A model generated the notes under the pieces. It worked only from the letters and a program-made list of their open reading frames with translations, was not told the origin of the DNA and searched no databases. Source: a virus. Taken from it: a DNA stretch of 42,635 nucleotides. The translations under genes and the position numbers were made by a program. This document shows positions 1-9,001 of the stretch, in pieces (the stretch's first letter is position 1; every line of letters begins with the position of its first letter). The DNA lies in IMG/VR virus record IMGVR_UViG_3300037557_000319, positions 1 through 42,635 of that record; one strand, given 5' to 3'.

Positions 1-374
1 TCCACTATATCTTCACCTAAACTACCACGCATTCTTTCTTGCGCTTCTCGCGCCTTCGGGTCAAACCGAATGTCCCGTACTGGTTCAGGCTCATAAGCTG
101 CTGCTCGATCTATCCCAGCCCCTAAACGACTAAACAAACCTTGGGCAACCGCTTCTCTCTTTTGCCTTAAAGCAACAGGGTCCGGAGTGGTCACTACACT
201 CTCAGTCTCAATTTCTTCCTCTATATCCCTCTGGACTGGCGGGGAAGGGGGGGCAGAGGGTGGTGGCGCTGCAGAGCGTGTTGCCTTTTTTGGGGCAGCC
301 GAAGGTGCCTTTTTAGGTGCGGGGGTACCGTATTTGCGCCTTAATTGCTCCCGCATTTCTGGTGATAAAGGCAT
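1..374 (-). CDS. N-terminal fragment of a large virion protein (runs off the window)
   Basis: The frame starts at an ATG at 374, directly beside the stop of the next gene, and stays open to base 1, giving 124 codons. After a short basic N-terminus there is a stretch rich in Pro, Ala and Lys (residues about 18-50), then a charged helical-looking segment. Disordered low-complexity starts like this are common in giant internal or ejection proteins of short-tailed phages. It is the last visible member of the minus-strand late operon. I infer that it is the start of the same gene whose C-terminal part fills 40852-42635. No enzymatic motif is visible in this piece. Confidence 0.75.
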   Translation of the reverse strand, partial: MPLSPEMREQLRRKYGTPAPKKAPSAAPKKATRSAAPPPSAPPSPPVQRDIEEEIETESVVTTPDPVALRQKREAVAQGLFSRLGAGIDRAAAYEPEPVRDIRFDPKAREAQERMRGSLGEDIV

Positions 375-1259
375 TTATCCATTTCTCCGTAAAGCCACAT
401 AACGTAAAGAGCGAGCCCAAGTTCTGGTTTGGCGTAAACTATCATAGAGATATTTGTCGCCAGTCGGAATAGTGGTGTTAGTTAATTCCAACCCATTATA
501 CATGGGGACTCGTTTGCCGACAATACTAGTGCCCGCAAGTATCCTCAAGCTAGCCGAATGCCATCCTCCACTCAAAGCCACGGTATGGTGCCCATGCCAA
601 TATCTATTTTTAATCATCGCCAAATGAACATTATCAAATAAATCGGCTTTGATGACCGTAGCGGTATTACCGGGGGCAGTCACCCAGCCGAGGTCTTCCT
701 CATTGACCGCCCATAAGGAGCGAGGTGCTTGCCTAAATTGTGAAGGGACATGCGTACCATCCACAAAAAAAGTCATTAAACTATGCTGACCCGGATTAAT
801 GCGGCTATCTGGAGAGTTACCCCTGGTACCTCTACGCGAATCGTTCCCCCACATTACGGTCCACGTAAAAATGACAAGGGAGTCATAGGGAAGGTAAAAG
901 TTAACACAACCCCCAGGGATAGGCTTGAACCGATCTAAGATGGTTAAAGGGTCGAAATTAGGTAGGGTAGGGTCGGTGTCTTGCCCGTAGGTAAGATCAA
1001 CATCTTCCCACCAATTCTTAAAGTAATCTAGGTTAGCCGTACCATTGGACTTATCTGCGTAATGAAATGAGTTCTCTTGAACCTGATCATAAGTAACTTC
1101 AGTAAAAGAAGGGTCGGCGTTAGTTTTATCTAGATGCCCATTCAACCCTTCTAAGGAAACAGGTATGTTAGCTGGGAGATAAAAGACTTCGCTTACTTCA
1201 TCTCCGGTTGGTGTAGTTCCATCGGCAAAAGGGACGTTTACTAGGTTAATGACGGTCAT
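375..1259 (-). CDS. Virion structural protein, unknown function
   Basis: A 294-residue protein whose ATG overlaps the upstream stop as ATGA, which indicates translational coupling. The sequence is rich in Asn, Thr, Gly and aromatic residues with few long helices, as expected of beta-rich tail or fibre components. Motifs such as PGGCVNFYLPYDSLVIFTW suggest beta strands. It sits between two other structural genes and the giant protein, downstream of the nozzle gene. I do not recognise the family. A tail-associated or receptor-contacting role is inferred only from position and composition. Confidence 0.8.
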   Translation of the reverse strand: MTVINLVNVPFADGTTPTGDEVSEVFYLPANIPVSLEGLNGHLDKTNADPSFTEVTYDQVQENSFHYADKSNGTANLDYFKNWWEDVDLTYGQDTDPTLPNFDPLTILDRFKPIPGGCVNFYLPYDSLVIFTWTVMWGNDSRRGTRGNSPDSRINPGQHSLMTFFVDGTHVPSQFRQAPRSLWAVNEEDLGWVTAPGNTATVIKADLFDNVHLAMIKNRYWHGHHTVALSGGWHSASLRILAGTSIVGKRVPMYNGLELTNTTIPTGDKYLYDSLRQTRTWARSLRYVALRRNG

Positions 1260-2086
1260 GACAAGTTCCCGGTATGAAAAGGAATAACGCTTAAATTCCC
1301 CTCACGGTAATACCCTCTAAAGGTAAAAGAAGCAGGCCAGCCAGGGGCTGTAGGGTCTAAGTTTACCACTGCTCCCACCACTCGAAAACCCCGTACCCCA
1401 TTCACGTTAAAATTGGTTCCATCTAACCAGGTGCGTAAAGGAATATCTTGGTAAGTCCAAATATCATTTTCACTAATAGTTAAAAGATCCCCTACATGTC
1501 GGTTAAACGGACCTTCTCCCCATTGGTTGTCTACTACCCGTTCCGTTTGCCACCTTTCAGTTTTAGCTAAGTTGTTTGTCACCCAGTTCACCCCGTCAGT
1601 GGTATATTGGAGTGCCACCATAAAGGCCGTTTTGCCCGGTTTAAGAGCGGTAATTTCACCTTCACCCTCCGGGACATAAGTGTTACGGATAAAATGGACA
1701 TTAGCCAAGATAAGTAACCCCCCAATTTTTTGGGGTTGGCCCATCCCTAGAGTGATCCCCGGTGCAGGGATAAGAACTTCCAAGTTAGTCCCGGCTCCAT
1801 CAGTTAAGACTTCCCGTCCAGCATCCGCACCAAAGGTAGTATATGTCGAGGTAACAAACTGGTCGGTGCTGGGATTAATCGTAGTAGTAAAAGAAGAAAA
1901 GGCCTCTGCCGCTACCACCCCTGTAGCGGGAAGATGAACTTGTTGAAACGCTCCTCTTTTAGCTGCATAAGGCATAATAGCATTAAGCCCTGCTGCAGCC
2001 CCGGCTACGCCCTCAAACCGTGTATTCAGGGAGGAAGCATCAAAAGGCGCTCCCTCGATGAGGTAAGGGTAAGTTAAATCGGCCAT
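1256..2086 (-). CDS. Virion structural protein, unknown function
   Basis: A 276-residue protein with a strong AAGGAGGT ribosome binding site ahead of its ATG. The N-terminus has a pattern (LNTRFEGVAGAAAGLN, about residues 20-35) resembling the equivalent part of the upstream neighbour (INVNFRAVVEE then LNEHN). The two genes may therefore share a short N-terminal attachment module. The rest is beta-rich with many Thr, Val and Gly residues. It is part of the tail gene block downstream of the nozzle gene. No catalytic motif is visible. Confidence 0.8.
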   Translation of the reverse strand: MADLTYPYLIEGAPFDASSLNTRFEGVAGAAAGLNAIMPYAAKRGAFQQVHLPATGVVAAEAFSSFTTTINPSTDQFVTSTYTTFGADAGREVLTDGAGTNLEVLIPAPGITLGMGQPQKIGGLLILANVHFIRNTYVPEGEGEITALKPGKTAFMVALQYTTDGVNWVTNNLAKTERWQTERVVDNQWGEGPFNRHVGDLLTISENDIWTYQDIPLRTWLDGTNFNVNGVRGFRVVGAVVNLDPTAPGWPASFTFRGYYREGNLSVIPFHTGNLS

Positions 2087-2089
2087 AGG

Positions 2090-2827
2090 TTACCTCCTTA
2101 ATTCTAGAATGATCACTTCTCTAGTCGTTACGGTCTTTGCATACTTCTCATACTGGGGGTCAGTATCAGGGGGTAAACGAGATTTGGCTGGAGGGATAGC
2201 TACCACTTCTAATTTATGTGTCCCTGGGGGTAGACTCACTATAGCTTCTACTACTACACTCGCATAAGTGGCTGTGATCCCTGTGCTACTAAAGGAAAGA
2301 ACCCCCGCGCCTGGAGGGGTATTAACAAAGTGGTTTGTCTCATATTTATCATTAGTCGTATCACCGGAACCCACTAATGAATCCAGTAGAATATCCCCGT
2401 CTAGCCTAAAAGCAAAATGCGCCCCAAAAGCGCTTTCCTTTAACGCCGTAGGGTCACCTGTAACGCTAGGTTTATACCAAGGCAGTATGGCAACAAAGGA
2501 CGCAAGAAGCCAAAAATTCCCGCCTGTCGTAATAAATTCTTGAGTTAACTGGGAGATAGGAGCAGGGGAAACTTCATCTGGGATGATAAAAGTAGATGCT
2601 GCTCCCGACCCTGCGGCAGGGTCCATAGAGACTTGTTGGCTCATTTGGCGGACGCCTACGCCGTCTGATAAATCAGTAAGGCGATCGGGCCAACTGGCTA
2701 CTTTCCAGTTGTGCTCGTTAAGATCCCCGCTCCCCTCTTCTACAACAGCGCGGAAGTTCACATTAATGTCATCGATTTCAATAACGCTATTATCTGACAC
2801 ACGGTGTCGAGGAAAACGCCAGCCCAT
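2090..2827 (-). CDS. Virion structural protein, unknown function
   Basis: A 245-residue protein with a strong AGGAGGT site before its ATG. The N-terminal 45 residues contain the LNEHNW pattern common in phage tail accessory proteins. The centre carries alternating hydrophobic stretches typical of a beta sandwich (for example HKLEVVAIPPAKS near residue 205), and the C-terminus ends in a short basic strand. It lies directly after the nozzle gene and before a gene with a similar N-terminal motif. A tail appendage or fibre-base role is plausible, but the family is not recognised. Confidence 0.8.
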   Translation of the reverse strand: MGWRFPRHRVSDNSVIEIDDINVNFRAVVEEGSGDLNEHNWKVASWPDRLTDLSDGVGVRQMSQQVSMDPAAGSGAASTFIIPDEVSPAPISQLTQEFITTGGNFWLLASFVAILPWYKPSVTGDPTALKESAFGAHFAFRLDGDILLDSLVGSGDTTNDKYETNHFVNTPPGAGVLSFSSTGITATYASVVVEAIVSLPPGTHKLEVVAIPPAKSRLPPDTDPQYEKYAKTVTTREVIILELRR

Positions 2828-2836
2828 AATTACCTC

Positions 2837-5227
2837 CTAGGGTGGGATGCGAGCCCCACCTGCATAACGAGGTGACTCTTCGATCTGAATCCCCACAAAC
2901 TCCCATTTGCCTACCCCACTGAGCCTAAACTTAAAGACTTCCGCAGAGGGGACGTATACGGCGGCGCGAGTCCAATAGGGTCGCTTCTTTTGCCATAAAG
3001 CGCCTGGTGAAGCGAGGGGGGTTTCCGACCAAAATTTAGGTATATCATCCCCGGAATAACGTTTGGCGCTGGTGGTTTCAATGACGGTATTTCGCCAATC
3101 ACGCATTACTTCAATAGTTAAAGAGGTATTTTCCGTTTCACGTAGCCAGAGATAAATTACTTGGGCCGTTCGTTTTTGCTCCGATGCAGCGGATGTAAGC
3201 CATGCAGTTTCTATGACCCCCTCTCTGGCAGTCAAACTAAGGGGTTGGTACTTCACTGACTCATGGTCTATTAACCAAAGCCCCCCATCATCCCCCACTT
3301 TACCCGTGGCTAGCATATAATTCCGATGGTCTTGAGTAACGCATACATCGGTAGCACCTACATCGGTGCGCGTTCTCCACCCCACTCCGTCGTAGATAAA
3401 GCACGTATTATTTTCCAGCTTCCCATCAATAGAAGCCCAACACCTATACTCTCCCGTGGCGGCGTCAACGGCTGCACAGGCTTGCTTTCGTCGGGATTGT
3501 GTAATCCTTTGTACAAACAAATCTATGTCCGTCGAAACAAACTCGACTCCTCGACTATAGTCTTCTGTCCCCGTAAACTGATAAAACCCATCAGCCCCCA
3601 TCCACATGACAGTGCCATCCTGTAAAGTGCACACTGAATTAGGTGATGGGCATCCGGCTTCGGAACTTACCGTGAGGGAAGTAAATCCTTGGTCATTATC
3701 TGCGGGGATAATAAGGTAGGTAGAACCTTCGGTAAAAGCTAAAAGCCCTTGAGGTATCCGCCATAAAGCGGTTACTTCGGCGCCCCGAGGATCGGGGTAT
3801 AGCTCCCCTTTCTCCGGGAAAGTACCCCACCGACCCTCTAGTGAATACCTAAGAAGTCCGGGGTCGGCTACCGTATTGGCTATCCACAAGCGACCAAACG
3901 CCACACGGCATAAACGAAAGGTAGGGACAGGTACAATCTCTTGCGCCTCCTCAGCTAGCCATACATCAGGGATATTATCGGGGTAAGTATCCACGACATT
4001 ATCAGGCATTGTTGGTGTAGGATCGTGGCTTTCCTGAGAGTCTAATGGTAACCTAAAGAATTTAGCCGTTCCTGAGTTTTTGAGGTCCATAGTGCGGTAG
4101 AGAACACGAGCTACCGTGCGTTCAGGACCTGCACCGATAGCAGTCCAAGCGCACTGTTTTCGTGCACGATCGGATTGAGCAACCAATGAATTGCCTACGA
4201 CCCTCCCCCCGTCGTCGGGGTCGAAAGGGTTGAAGGGGTCTTTACCACTCACTAAAAAATCAGTAGAATACTGTTGGGCTACCACCACCGGATTACTACG
4301 TCCGGATAAAGGGGAAAGGTTCCCCCAACAATCCATAAACTGAGCCCGACACCGCCATTCCCCTGGCTCTAGCCATCCCCCCACCGAGTTCATCCCGAAG
4401 GTTCCAGGGTCAAGTACCCCCCGTGTCGTGGTAAGCGGAGGATCTACGCTAGTATTGATATTATTTACGACTTGTCCTGCGCCCGCGTTGTTAGTGGGGT
4501 TACGAGTGAGCCCTAAGCGCCCCTGCCCGTAAGAGCAAATCATCCCTGAAGTACGTCCCTCTAAAGCATCCCAGGCATAACCGCTGTCATTGATCCCTCC
4601 CCCGTACCTAAACAGGGGAATAGTATAAGTAGTTAGCGTAGTAATCTCACGCCAACCCGCATAATCTGCTTCAGCTAAGGAATTTTTTGGACCTAGACCT
4701 AGCGGCGCCCCAGGTGCTTCAGTGTAGCCAAGAGGTGCAATATAGGTCCCATCGTAAAAATAAGCGCGGCTATTTTGGGGGACGATGATAATCCCATTTT
4801 GAGTGGACTCAAATTGAGTGGGGAAATTAGGTCGTGGAGAACTAACTAATTCGTCATTTATAACTGCACCAGTAGTACCAATAAGCTTAGTCCACCCTCT
4901 ATTCCACCCCTCAAATTCCCATATCTCATCACCTGTATGGACAAGAAGGATCTCCCTTTGTCCTTCCCGTCCTACGGTGCCTTGGAAGACCCCATGCGTA
5001 TAGCCGTATCGAGGGATAGTTATATCGGCTGTAGGAGCACTCGCTGGCGCTCCTCCCGTCGTGTAGTCAGGAAGATAAGGTAGAGGCCCCTCGACAGTCC
5101 GAAGGGTCCCCTCCTCGGTAGGACACAAGTTCTCAACCCGAGAACCTATTTCATCGGGGAGGAAAAGCCTACCACTCGCAATCCGGAGTGGAAACGTTCC
5201 CTTCTTTACCGATGCAGAAGTGTCCAA
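2837..5227 (-). CDS. Tail tube/nozzle protein (T7 gp12-like position and size)
   Basis: A 796-residue protein, about the length of the T7 nozzle gp12 (roughly 790 residues). The first 60 residues read as a typical nozzle start, with the protein's own parameters followed by a Leu-Pro-Asp-Tyr segment. The body has repeated Trp/Tyr/Gly-rich blade-like segments (for example QREILLVHTGDEIWEFEGW and KGELYPDPRGAEVTALW) that suggest a beta-propeller or beta-sandwich platform. It follows the adaptor gene, as gp12 follows gp11. The start is a TTG, because no ATG or GTG lies between it and the upstream in-frame stop. It starts two bases after the stop of the 79-residue gene, so coupling is likely. The function is assigned from size, order and composition. 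Confidence 0.72.
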   Translation of the reverse strand: MDTSASVKKGTFPLRIASGRLFLPDEIGSRVENLCPTEEGTLRTVEGPLPYLPDYTTGGAPASAPTADITIPRYGYTHGVFQGTVGREGQREILLVHTGDEIWEFEGWNRGWTKLIGTTGAVINDELVSSPRPNFPTQFESTQNGIIIVPQNSRAYFYDGTYIAPLGYTEAPGAPLGLGPKNSLAEADYAGWREITTLTTYTIPLFRYGGGINDSGYAWDALEGRTSGMICSYGQGRLGLTRNPTNNAGAGQVVNNINTSVDPPLTTTRGVLDPGTFGMNSVGGWLEPGEWRCRAQFMDCWGNLSPLSGRSNPVVVAQQYSTDFLVSGKDPFNPFDPDDGGRVVGNSLVAQSDRARKQCAWTAIGAGPERTVARVLYRTMDLKNSGTAKFFRLPLDSQESHDPTPTMPDNVVDTYPDNIPDVWLAEEAQEIVPVPTFRLCRVAFGRLWIANTVADPGLLRYSLEGRWGTFPEKGELYPDPRGAEVTALWRIPQGLLAFTEGSTYLIIPADNDQGFTSLTVSSEAGCPSPNSVCTLQDGTVMWMGADGFYQFTGTEDYSRGVEFVSTDIDLFVQRITQSRRKQACAAVDAATGEYRCWASIDGKLENNTCFIYDGVGWRTRTDVGATDVCVTQDHRNYMLATGKVGDDGGLWLIDHESVKYQPLSLTAREGVIETAWLTSAASEQKRTAQVIYLWLRETENTSLTIEVMRDWRNTVIETTSAKRYSGDDIPKFWSETPLASPGALWQKKRPYWTRAAVYVPSAEVFKFRLSGVGKWEFVGIQIEESPRYAGGARIPP

Positions 5228-5229
5228 GA

Positions 5230-5469
5230 CTAGCTCGCTTTACGCTGAGCCGTAGCTGCTGTACTAACTGGGGCTGGAGTTGCCACTAAAGTAAATAGGT
5301 TTAGCTCATCAGACCCTTCATCGAATCTTTCAGACGCAAACCCATACATCTCTAAGGTACCCTGCTTCAGCCCATTAGCTTGAACAACCACATTTACACA
5401 AAGTGCATGGTATTTACGTCCATGCTTTTCACAGTAGTAAACACCACCGCACACTAATTTAGTGTCCAT
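5230..5469 (-). CDS. Small protein between adaptor and nozzle genes
   Basis: A 79-residue protein with an ATG at 5469 preceded by AGGAGAG, which overlaps the end of the adaptor gene. The longer frame reaching 5595 is rejected because it runs back inside the adaptor gene. A CGGVYYCEKHGRKYHALC segment near the N-terminus has spaced Cys and His residues that could bind zinc. The middle is hydrophilic and acidic, and the C-terminus is Ala/Thr-rich and basic. It may be a minor virion or assembly protein. No family is recognised. Confidence 0.65.
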   Translation of the reverse strand: MDTKLVCGGVYYCEKHGRKYHALCVNVVVQANGLKQGTLEMYGFASERFDEGSDELNLFTLVATPAPVSTAATAQRKAS

Positions 5470-5482
5470 TTTCTCTCTCCTG

Positions 5483-7258
5483 TTAAGGGGTTTTAACTGT
5501 CCACCACCTACGTAGGTGGCCCCGTTGATCCCAACCAGCACGCGCTCGGCTGAAACGACGTAAGACGGGGACAGCGGGAGGACGCAAGTCCCCATACCGC
5601 TTGGACAAGGTAAACAAATTTTCTCGGTAACGCGACTCGGCTAGCTGCGCCATCTGCGGATTACCCATGTTCTCATAGAGAAACATCAAAGTTCGATGGA
5701 TAAGTAAATCCACAGCTACGGGCTGCACAAGAGGGGCATCCTGGTCATCTACTAACTTAGGGGGACGACGAACACATCGAATGTCTACCTCATAACGTTC
5801 GTTAGGGTAGGGGTAAAGCTGGATGCTTTGATACCCATTAATAGTCCTCATCCTCCGATGATAATCTGGGATGATACGACCGTTATCGTAAAAGATACCT
5901 TCGTTACTATCATCAATCTTTACTTCCCCTAATAAGAAAAATGCTGTAGGTAAGTCTAATTTTGTTAGGCCCCGAATAGTGGCGCCACCTGACGCATCAT
6001 CCCCACCCAGAGTCGGAATAGCACTCAGATTGCTATAGTTAGTAAAATCTGCTGTCACCCGACGCCGATAAATACGCACCCACCAACCACTCTCGCGGTA
6101 GTTAAAGCGAGCAAACCCAGCCAACGCCGCAGGCGTGCGTTGTTCACCAACGGTCATAAAGCCCTGCATATATTCAATATTCGGGAGAGTAATCCGTACC
6201 GCTGGAGTAGCCGTTCCTGGCTCTCCGGGGGAAATAGTAATTACTTGCGCCGAAACAGGGGATGGAGATGACTCCCACAAGGGTTCTCTAAACCTATTTT
6301 GGGACATTTCTTCAGCCCCGGTAGATTTAGGCTGGGCGTAGAAGTTCTCTTGAGTATTTAACCACTGGTTGGCGTAACCTAAATGATAGCCCATTGTGGG
6401 GTTTTGGAACTGAATATCCCGTTTTCCCCAACAGTATGTTATTACATACTCAAAGGTACCAGGGGGTTCCGGTCCAAGCCACGGTATGCCCCCGGCGATG
6501 GGAAGGACGGATTCTAGGTCTACTTCCGGCGGAACAGCAGGTCCTTGGATTTGGCGGTAAGGTCGCCGGAATACACTGCGTGGAAGACCGTGCGATGTAA
6601 CTTTGGGGTTATCCGCAAAGCTATAATCCTCTGCTTCTTCCTGTCCGATTACATCTAAGGGCCAATTACGGTTATCTTTCCATAAACGCATCGACCGGAC
6701 TTGGATTACATCGTCGGGTAAATAGTAGTGCTCGGAGTACACACGGTACTTAAAAGGCCCGGTGCCTAACGTATCGATAGGCCAAGGGATCACCACGCTA
6801 AAGCGGTAACGTGGGGTGCCACCTTCGGGCGTATACTTCCACACCGCTCGAATGCGGCGCCGATAATGGATCGTTTTACCCCCTTGGGTGGGGTCGTTTT
6901 TAACAGTAATCTCAATCATCCGACCGTCCCATGAACGATCGGTAGCCCAAGAAACATAACCCGGAGTATCAGCGAGAATGTCTTGCTCGAATACCCACGG
7001 GTTATTCTGGTTAGGCACCATTGGAGTAGTGTCATCTACTACCGTTAAAGAAACAGTATCACTATTTTGTAGTGAAGCCGCGTCTACTTGGGTAGCAAAC
7101 TTGACCATAGACTCGAAGAAAAGGAAGGGAGCTTCTAATGAAATATCATTATAGGCTCGATTAATGAACCCGTTAAGTCGTGTCACCGCTTCCGCAGATT
7201 GCGTGGGAGCCCAATCAGTCTGCGAAAATATCGCTGTACGCAACTCCTTCAGGTTCAT
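5483..7258 (-). CDS. Head-tail adaptor / tail tube A-like protein (enlarged)
   Basis: A 591-residue protein. The N-terminus has the pattern of phage adaptor proteins: a helix followed by LNGFINRAYNDISLEAPFLF (about residues 28-47), the bundle that docks on the portal ring. A later LPDDVIQVRSMRLW segment (about residue 175) is the strand pair usual in T7 gp11-type proteins. T7 gp11 is only about 200 residues, so this protein carries large insertions, mostly beta-rich. The C-terminal 100 residues (YPYPNERYEVDIRCVRRPP, then a helix pair) resemble the usual adaptor ending. It lies between the capsid and nozzle genes. Confidence 0.72.
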   Translation of the reverse strand: MNLKELRTAIFSQTDWAPTQSAEAVTRLNGFINRAYNDISLEAPFLFFESMVKFATQVDAASLQNSDTVSLTVVDDTTPMVPNQNNPWVFEQDILADTPGYVSWATDRSWDGRMIEITVKNDPTQGGKTIHYRRRIRAVWKYTPEGGTPRYRFSVVIPWPIDTLGTGPFKYRVYSEHYYLPDDVIQVRSMRLWKDNRNWPLDVIGQEEAEDYSFADNPKVTSHGLPRSVFRRPYRQIQGPAVPPEVDLESVLPIAGGIPWLGPEPPGTFEYVITYCWGKRDIQFQNPTMGYHLGYANQWLNTQENFYAQPKSTGAEEMSQNRFREPLWESSPSPVSAQVITISPGEPGTATPAVRITLPNIEYMQGFMTVGEQRTPAALAGFARFNYRESGWWVRIYRRRVTADFTNYSNLSAIPTLGGDDASGGATIRGLTKLDLPTAFFLLGEVKIDDSNEGIFYDNGRIIPDYHRRMRTINGYQSIQLYPYPNERYEVDIRCVRRPPKLVDDQDAPLVQPVAVDLLIHRTLMFLYENMGNPQMAQLAESRYRENLFTLSKRYGDLRPPAVPVLRRFSRARAGWDQRGHLRRWWTVKTP

Positions 7259-7283
7259 TTTTCCTTCCTCTTCTCACGAGATT

Positions 7284-7904
7284 TTATCCATTACAGTTAA
7301 GAATAACTGAGGCCAACGTGGGTCCTGCAGCCTGCGCGATGCTCATGCCGCAAGCATTTGCCGTGCCAGCGGCTGCGTCTTCGGTTAGCTGCCCTGCCGC
7401 ACCTGGGATTAACCCCCGTGAACCATTGATCAAACCACCACCAAGATTGGCGAGACCCGGTCCTTTAATCAGGACGAACCCGAAGAAACCAGCCGGGATG
7501 TCATATTGAGCTACCCCCGTGATCACAGCCGCGTTAGCAGACACCGCCCCCGCAAGGGACTGGTCTACAATTGCCGCGACAAAACCCACGGGGGACGCCG
7601 CCCCTGCACGTTTCACTGATTCACCGGCTGGGATCAGTGCACCCGTAGATGGATTGTAGACATACATCCAGGTCTGATCTCCACCACCTGAGGTGGGGAG
7701 AGGAAAAGGTGCAGGGGGCGGTCCGGGAGCCCAGTTAAGCGGCGCCTGGCTGGCAGGTTCACAATGAATAAACCCTAGAGGGGCTTGCGCCCATCGGCCA
7801 ATGTCCGGTCCTAGTGGAACGGGAGCATCGGGACCACCTGGATTGTTAACGTCTGGTTGACCTGTTGCACGGAGATGGTCAATCCCCATAGCTGTACGTG
7901 ACAT
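7284..7904 (-). CDS. Putative capsid decoration (cement) protein
   Basis: A 206-residue protein encoded immediately downstream of the capsid gene, with AAAGGAG ahead of its ATG. The first 90 residues are Pro/Gly-rich and probably extended. The remainder is Ala/Gly-rich with the recurring pattern QYDIPAGFFGFVLIKGPG (about residues 132-149) followed by a Gly-Ala-Ala-Gly segment. This layout is typical of small beta-sandwich proteins that bind the outside of HK97-type capsids. A decoration role is inferred from pattern and gene order. The 145-residue protein at 40047-40484 has a comparable pattern. Confidence 0.6.
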   Translation of the reverse strand: MSRTAMGIDHLRATGQPDVNNPGGPDAPVPLGPDIGRWAQAPLGFIHCEPASQAPLNWAPGPPPAPFPLPTSGGGDQTWMYVYNPSTGALIPAGESVKRAGAASPVGFVAAIVDQSLAGAVSANAAVITGVAQYDIPAGFFGFVLIKGPGLANLGGGLINGSRGLIPGAAGQLTEDAAAGTANACGMSIAQAAGPTLASVILNCNG

Positions 7905-7928
7905 AATAAATCTCCTTTAAGATTATCC

Positions 7929-8999
7929 CTATGGGATTGCGCCACCAGTTACAACAGCGTTGCAACGTAGCTGGTTAGTGTTCATGCCCATGTTCAAGAC
8001 GATTTCATAACGGAATACATCTTGCTCAGGAATACGGAAAGGACCACGAACGGCAAAGTCGCCTTTGGTCTCACGGTTAGCGTCATGACCCATCGTGTAT
8101 GCATACCATGAAGCTGACTTCATCATATAAACACAGCCATTAGCCGCTGGACTACCCGCAAAAGCTGCCGCGTTAATGTCCAATGCATCTTCTAGGTAGA
8201 AGTCTGCGTCGAGGAACTTGACACCCTGCCGAATGTTAGGCGGTGCTTTGTCCCCTTCCACCTTGCTGACTCGAACAAAGTCATTAAGGTCTTCAATGTA
8301 GTTGAGATAAGAAGCTTCATCACCAAGCAACAAGTCCACTGGACCCATTGTTTTACCCTGACGGGAAGCTGCATAATAGGCTTGGCGTAGTGTGCTAAGT
8401 CCATCAACTGCAAAAGAAGTAATTGCACCGTATTGGTTGGCCCATCCTGTGGTTGCAGGCTTAGGTAAACCGAAGACAGTATTAACCTGGGCTGCAGGAG
8501 CCGCAAATTCTAGGGCACCCGAGCGGGCTGCACCGTTAGGATTGTATGTGGTATTACCGTTTAAGGTAAGGAAACCGCCTACGTCCAAACCATCACCAAC
8601 TGCCATCTGACGAGCGATACGCTCATGGAAGTCACCAAGAGCAAGCTCCGGGTAATGTTGAATGATTCGGGCAAGGTCCATCGCACCGTTTGCTTCCGCC
8701 AAGTCCTTACCAGGAACATCGAACGCATAGATCAAACGAGGCGCATAGGTGCTACCACGAATTGCATTTTGGTTACGACCACCGGCAATAACTTCAGAGC
8801 CTGTGAGGATCTGGGTTACGGTACCAGGACCGTCAGTGACAACGACAAATTCGCGATAAGGGCCACTAGCCACAGATCGATCAATGTTACCTTTGTCTAC
8901 TACCTTTTCGAGTATCGGGTGCCACTTGACAAATAATTCCGAATACCCAGGCATTAGCTCCTGCAGAGCAGATGCCAGTACGTCAGGGCTAATAGCCAT
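7929..8999 (-). CDS. Major capsid protein (HK97-type fold expected)
   Basis: A 356-residue protein directly after the scaffold gene and before the decoration gene, the canonical capsid slot. It starts with an N-arm and helix (LQELMPGYSELFVKWHPILE), has a spine-helix-like region ending in MDLARIIQHYPELALGDFHE (about residues 107-126), and ends with a beta-rich axial domain (FRIPEQDVFRYEIVLNMGM). The length is normal for an HK97-like shell protein without a delta domain, which fits the presence of a separate scaffold. The ATG at 8999 follows GGAGGTAGAG. Confidence 0.85.
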   Translation of the reverse strand: MAISPDVLASALQELMPGYSELFVKWHPILEKVVDKGNIDRSVASGPYREFVVVTDGPGTVTQILTGSEVIAGGRNQNAIRGSTYAPRLIYAFDVPGKDLAEANGAMDLARIIQHYPELALGDFHERIARQMAVGDGLDVGGFLTLNGNTTYNPNGAARSGALEFAAPAAQVNTVFGLPKPATTGWANQYGAITSFAVDGLSTLRQAYYAASRQGKTMGPVDLLLGDEASYLNYIEDLNDFVRVSKVEGDKAPPNIRQGVKFLDADFYLEDALDINAAAFAGSPAANGCVYMMKSASWYAYTMGHDANRETKGDFAVRGPFRIPEQDVFRYEIVLNMGMNTNQLRCNAVVTGGAIP

Positions 9000-9001
9000 C
9001 T

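Noticed and set aside
5470-5595. Longer start for the 79-residue gene
   Set aside because: The extension runs inside the adaptor gene; the ATG at 5469 has a good ribosome site.
7925-7937. Hairpin ATCCC/GGGAT at the end of the capsid gene
   Set aside because: Five pairs with no T-run; too weak to call a terminator.
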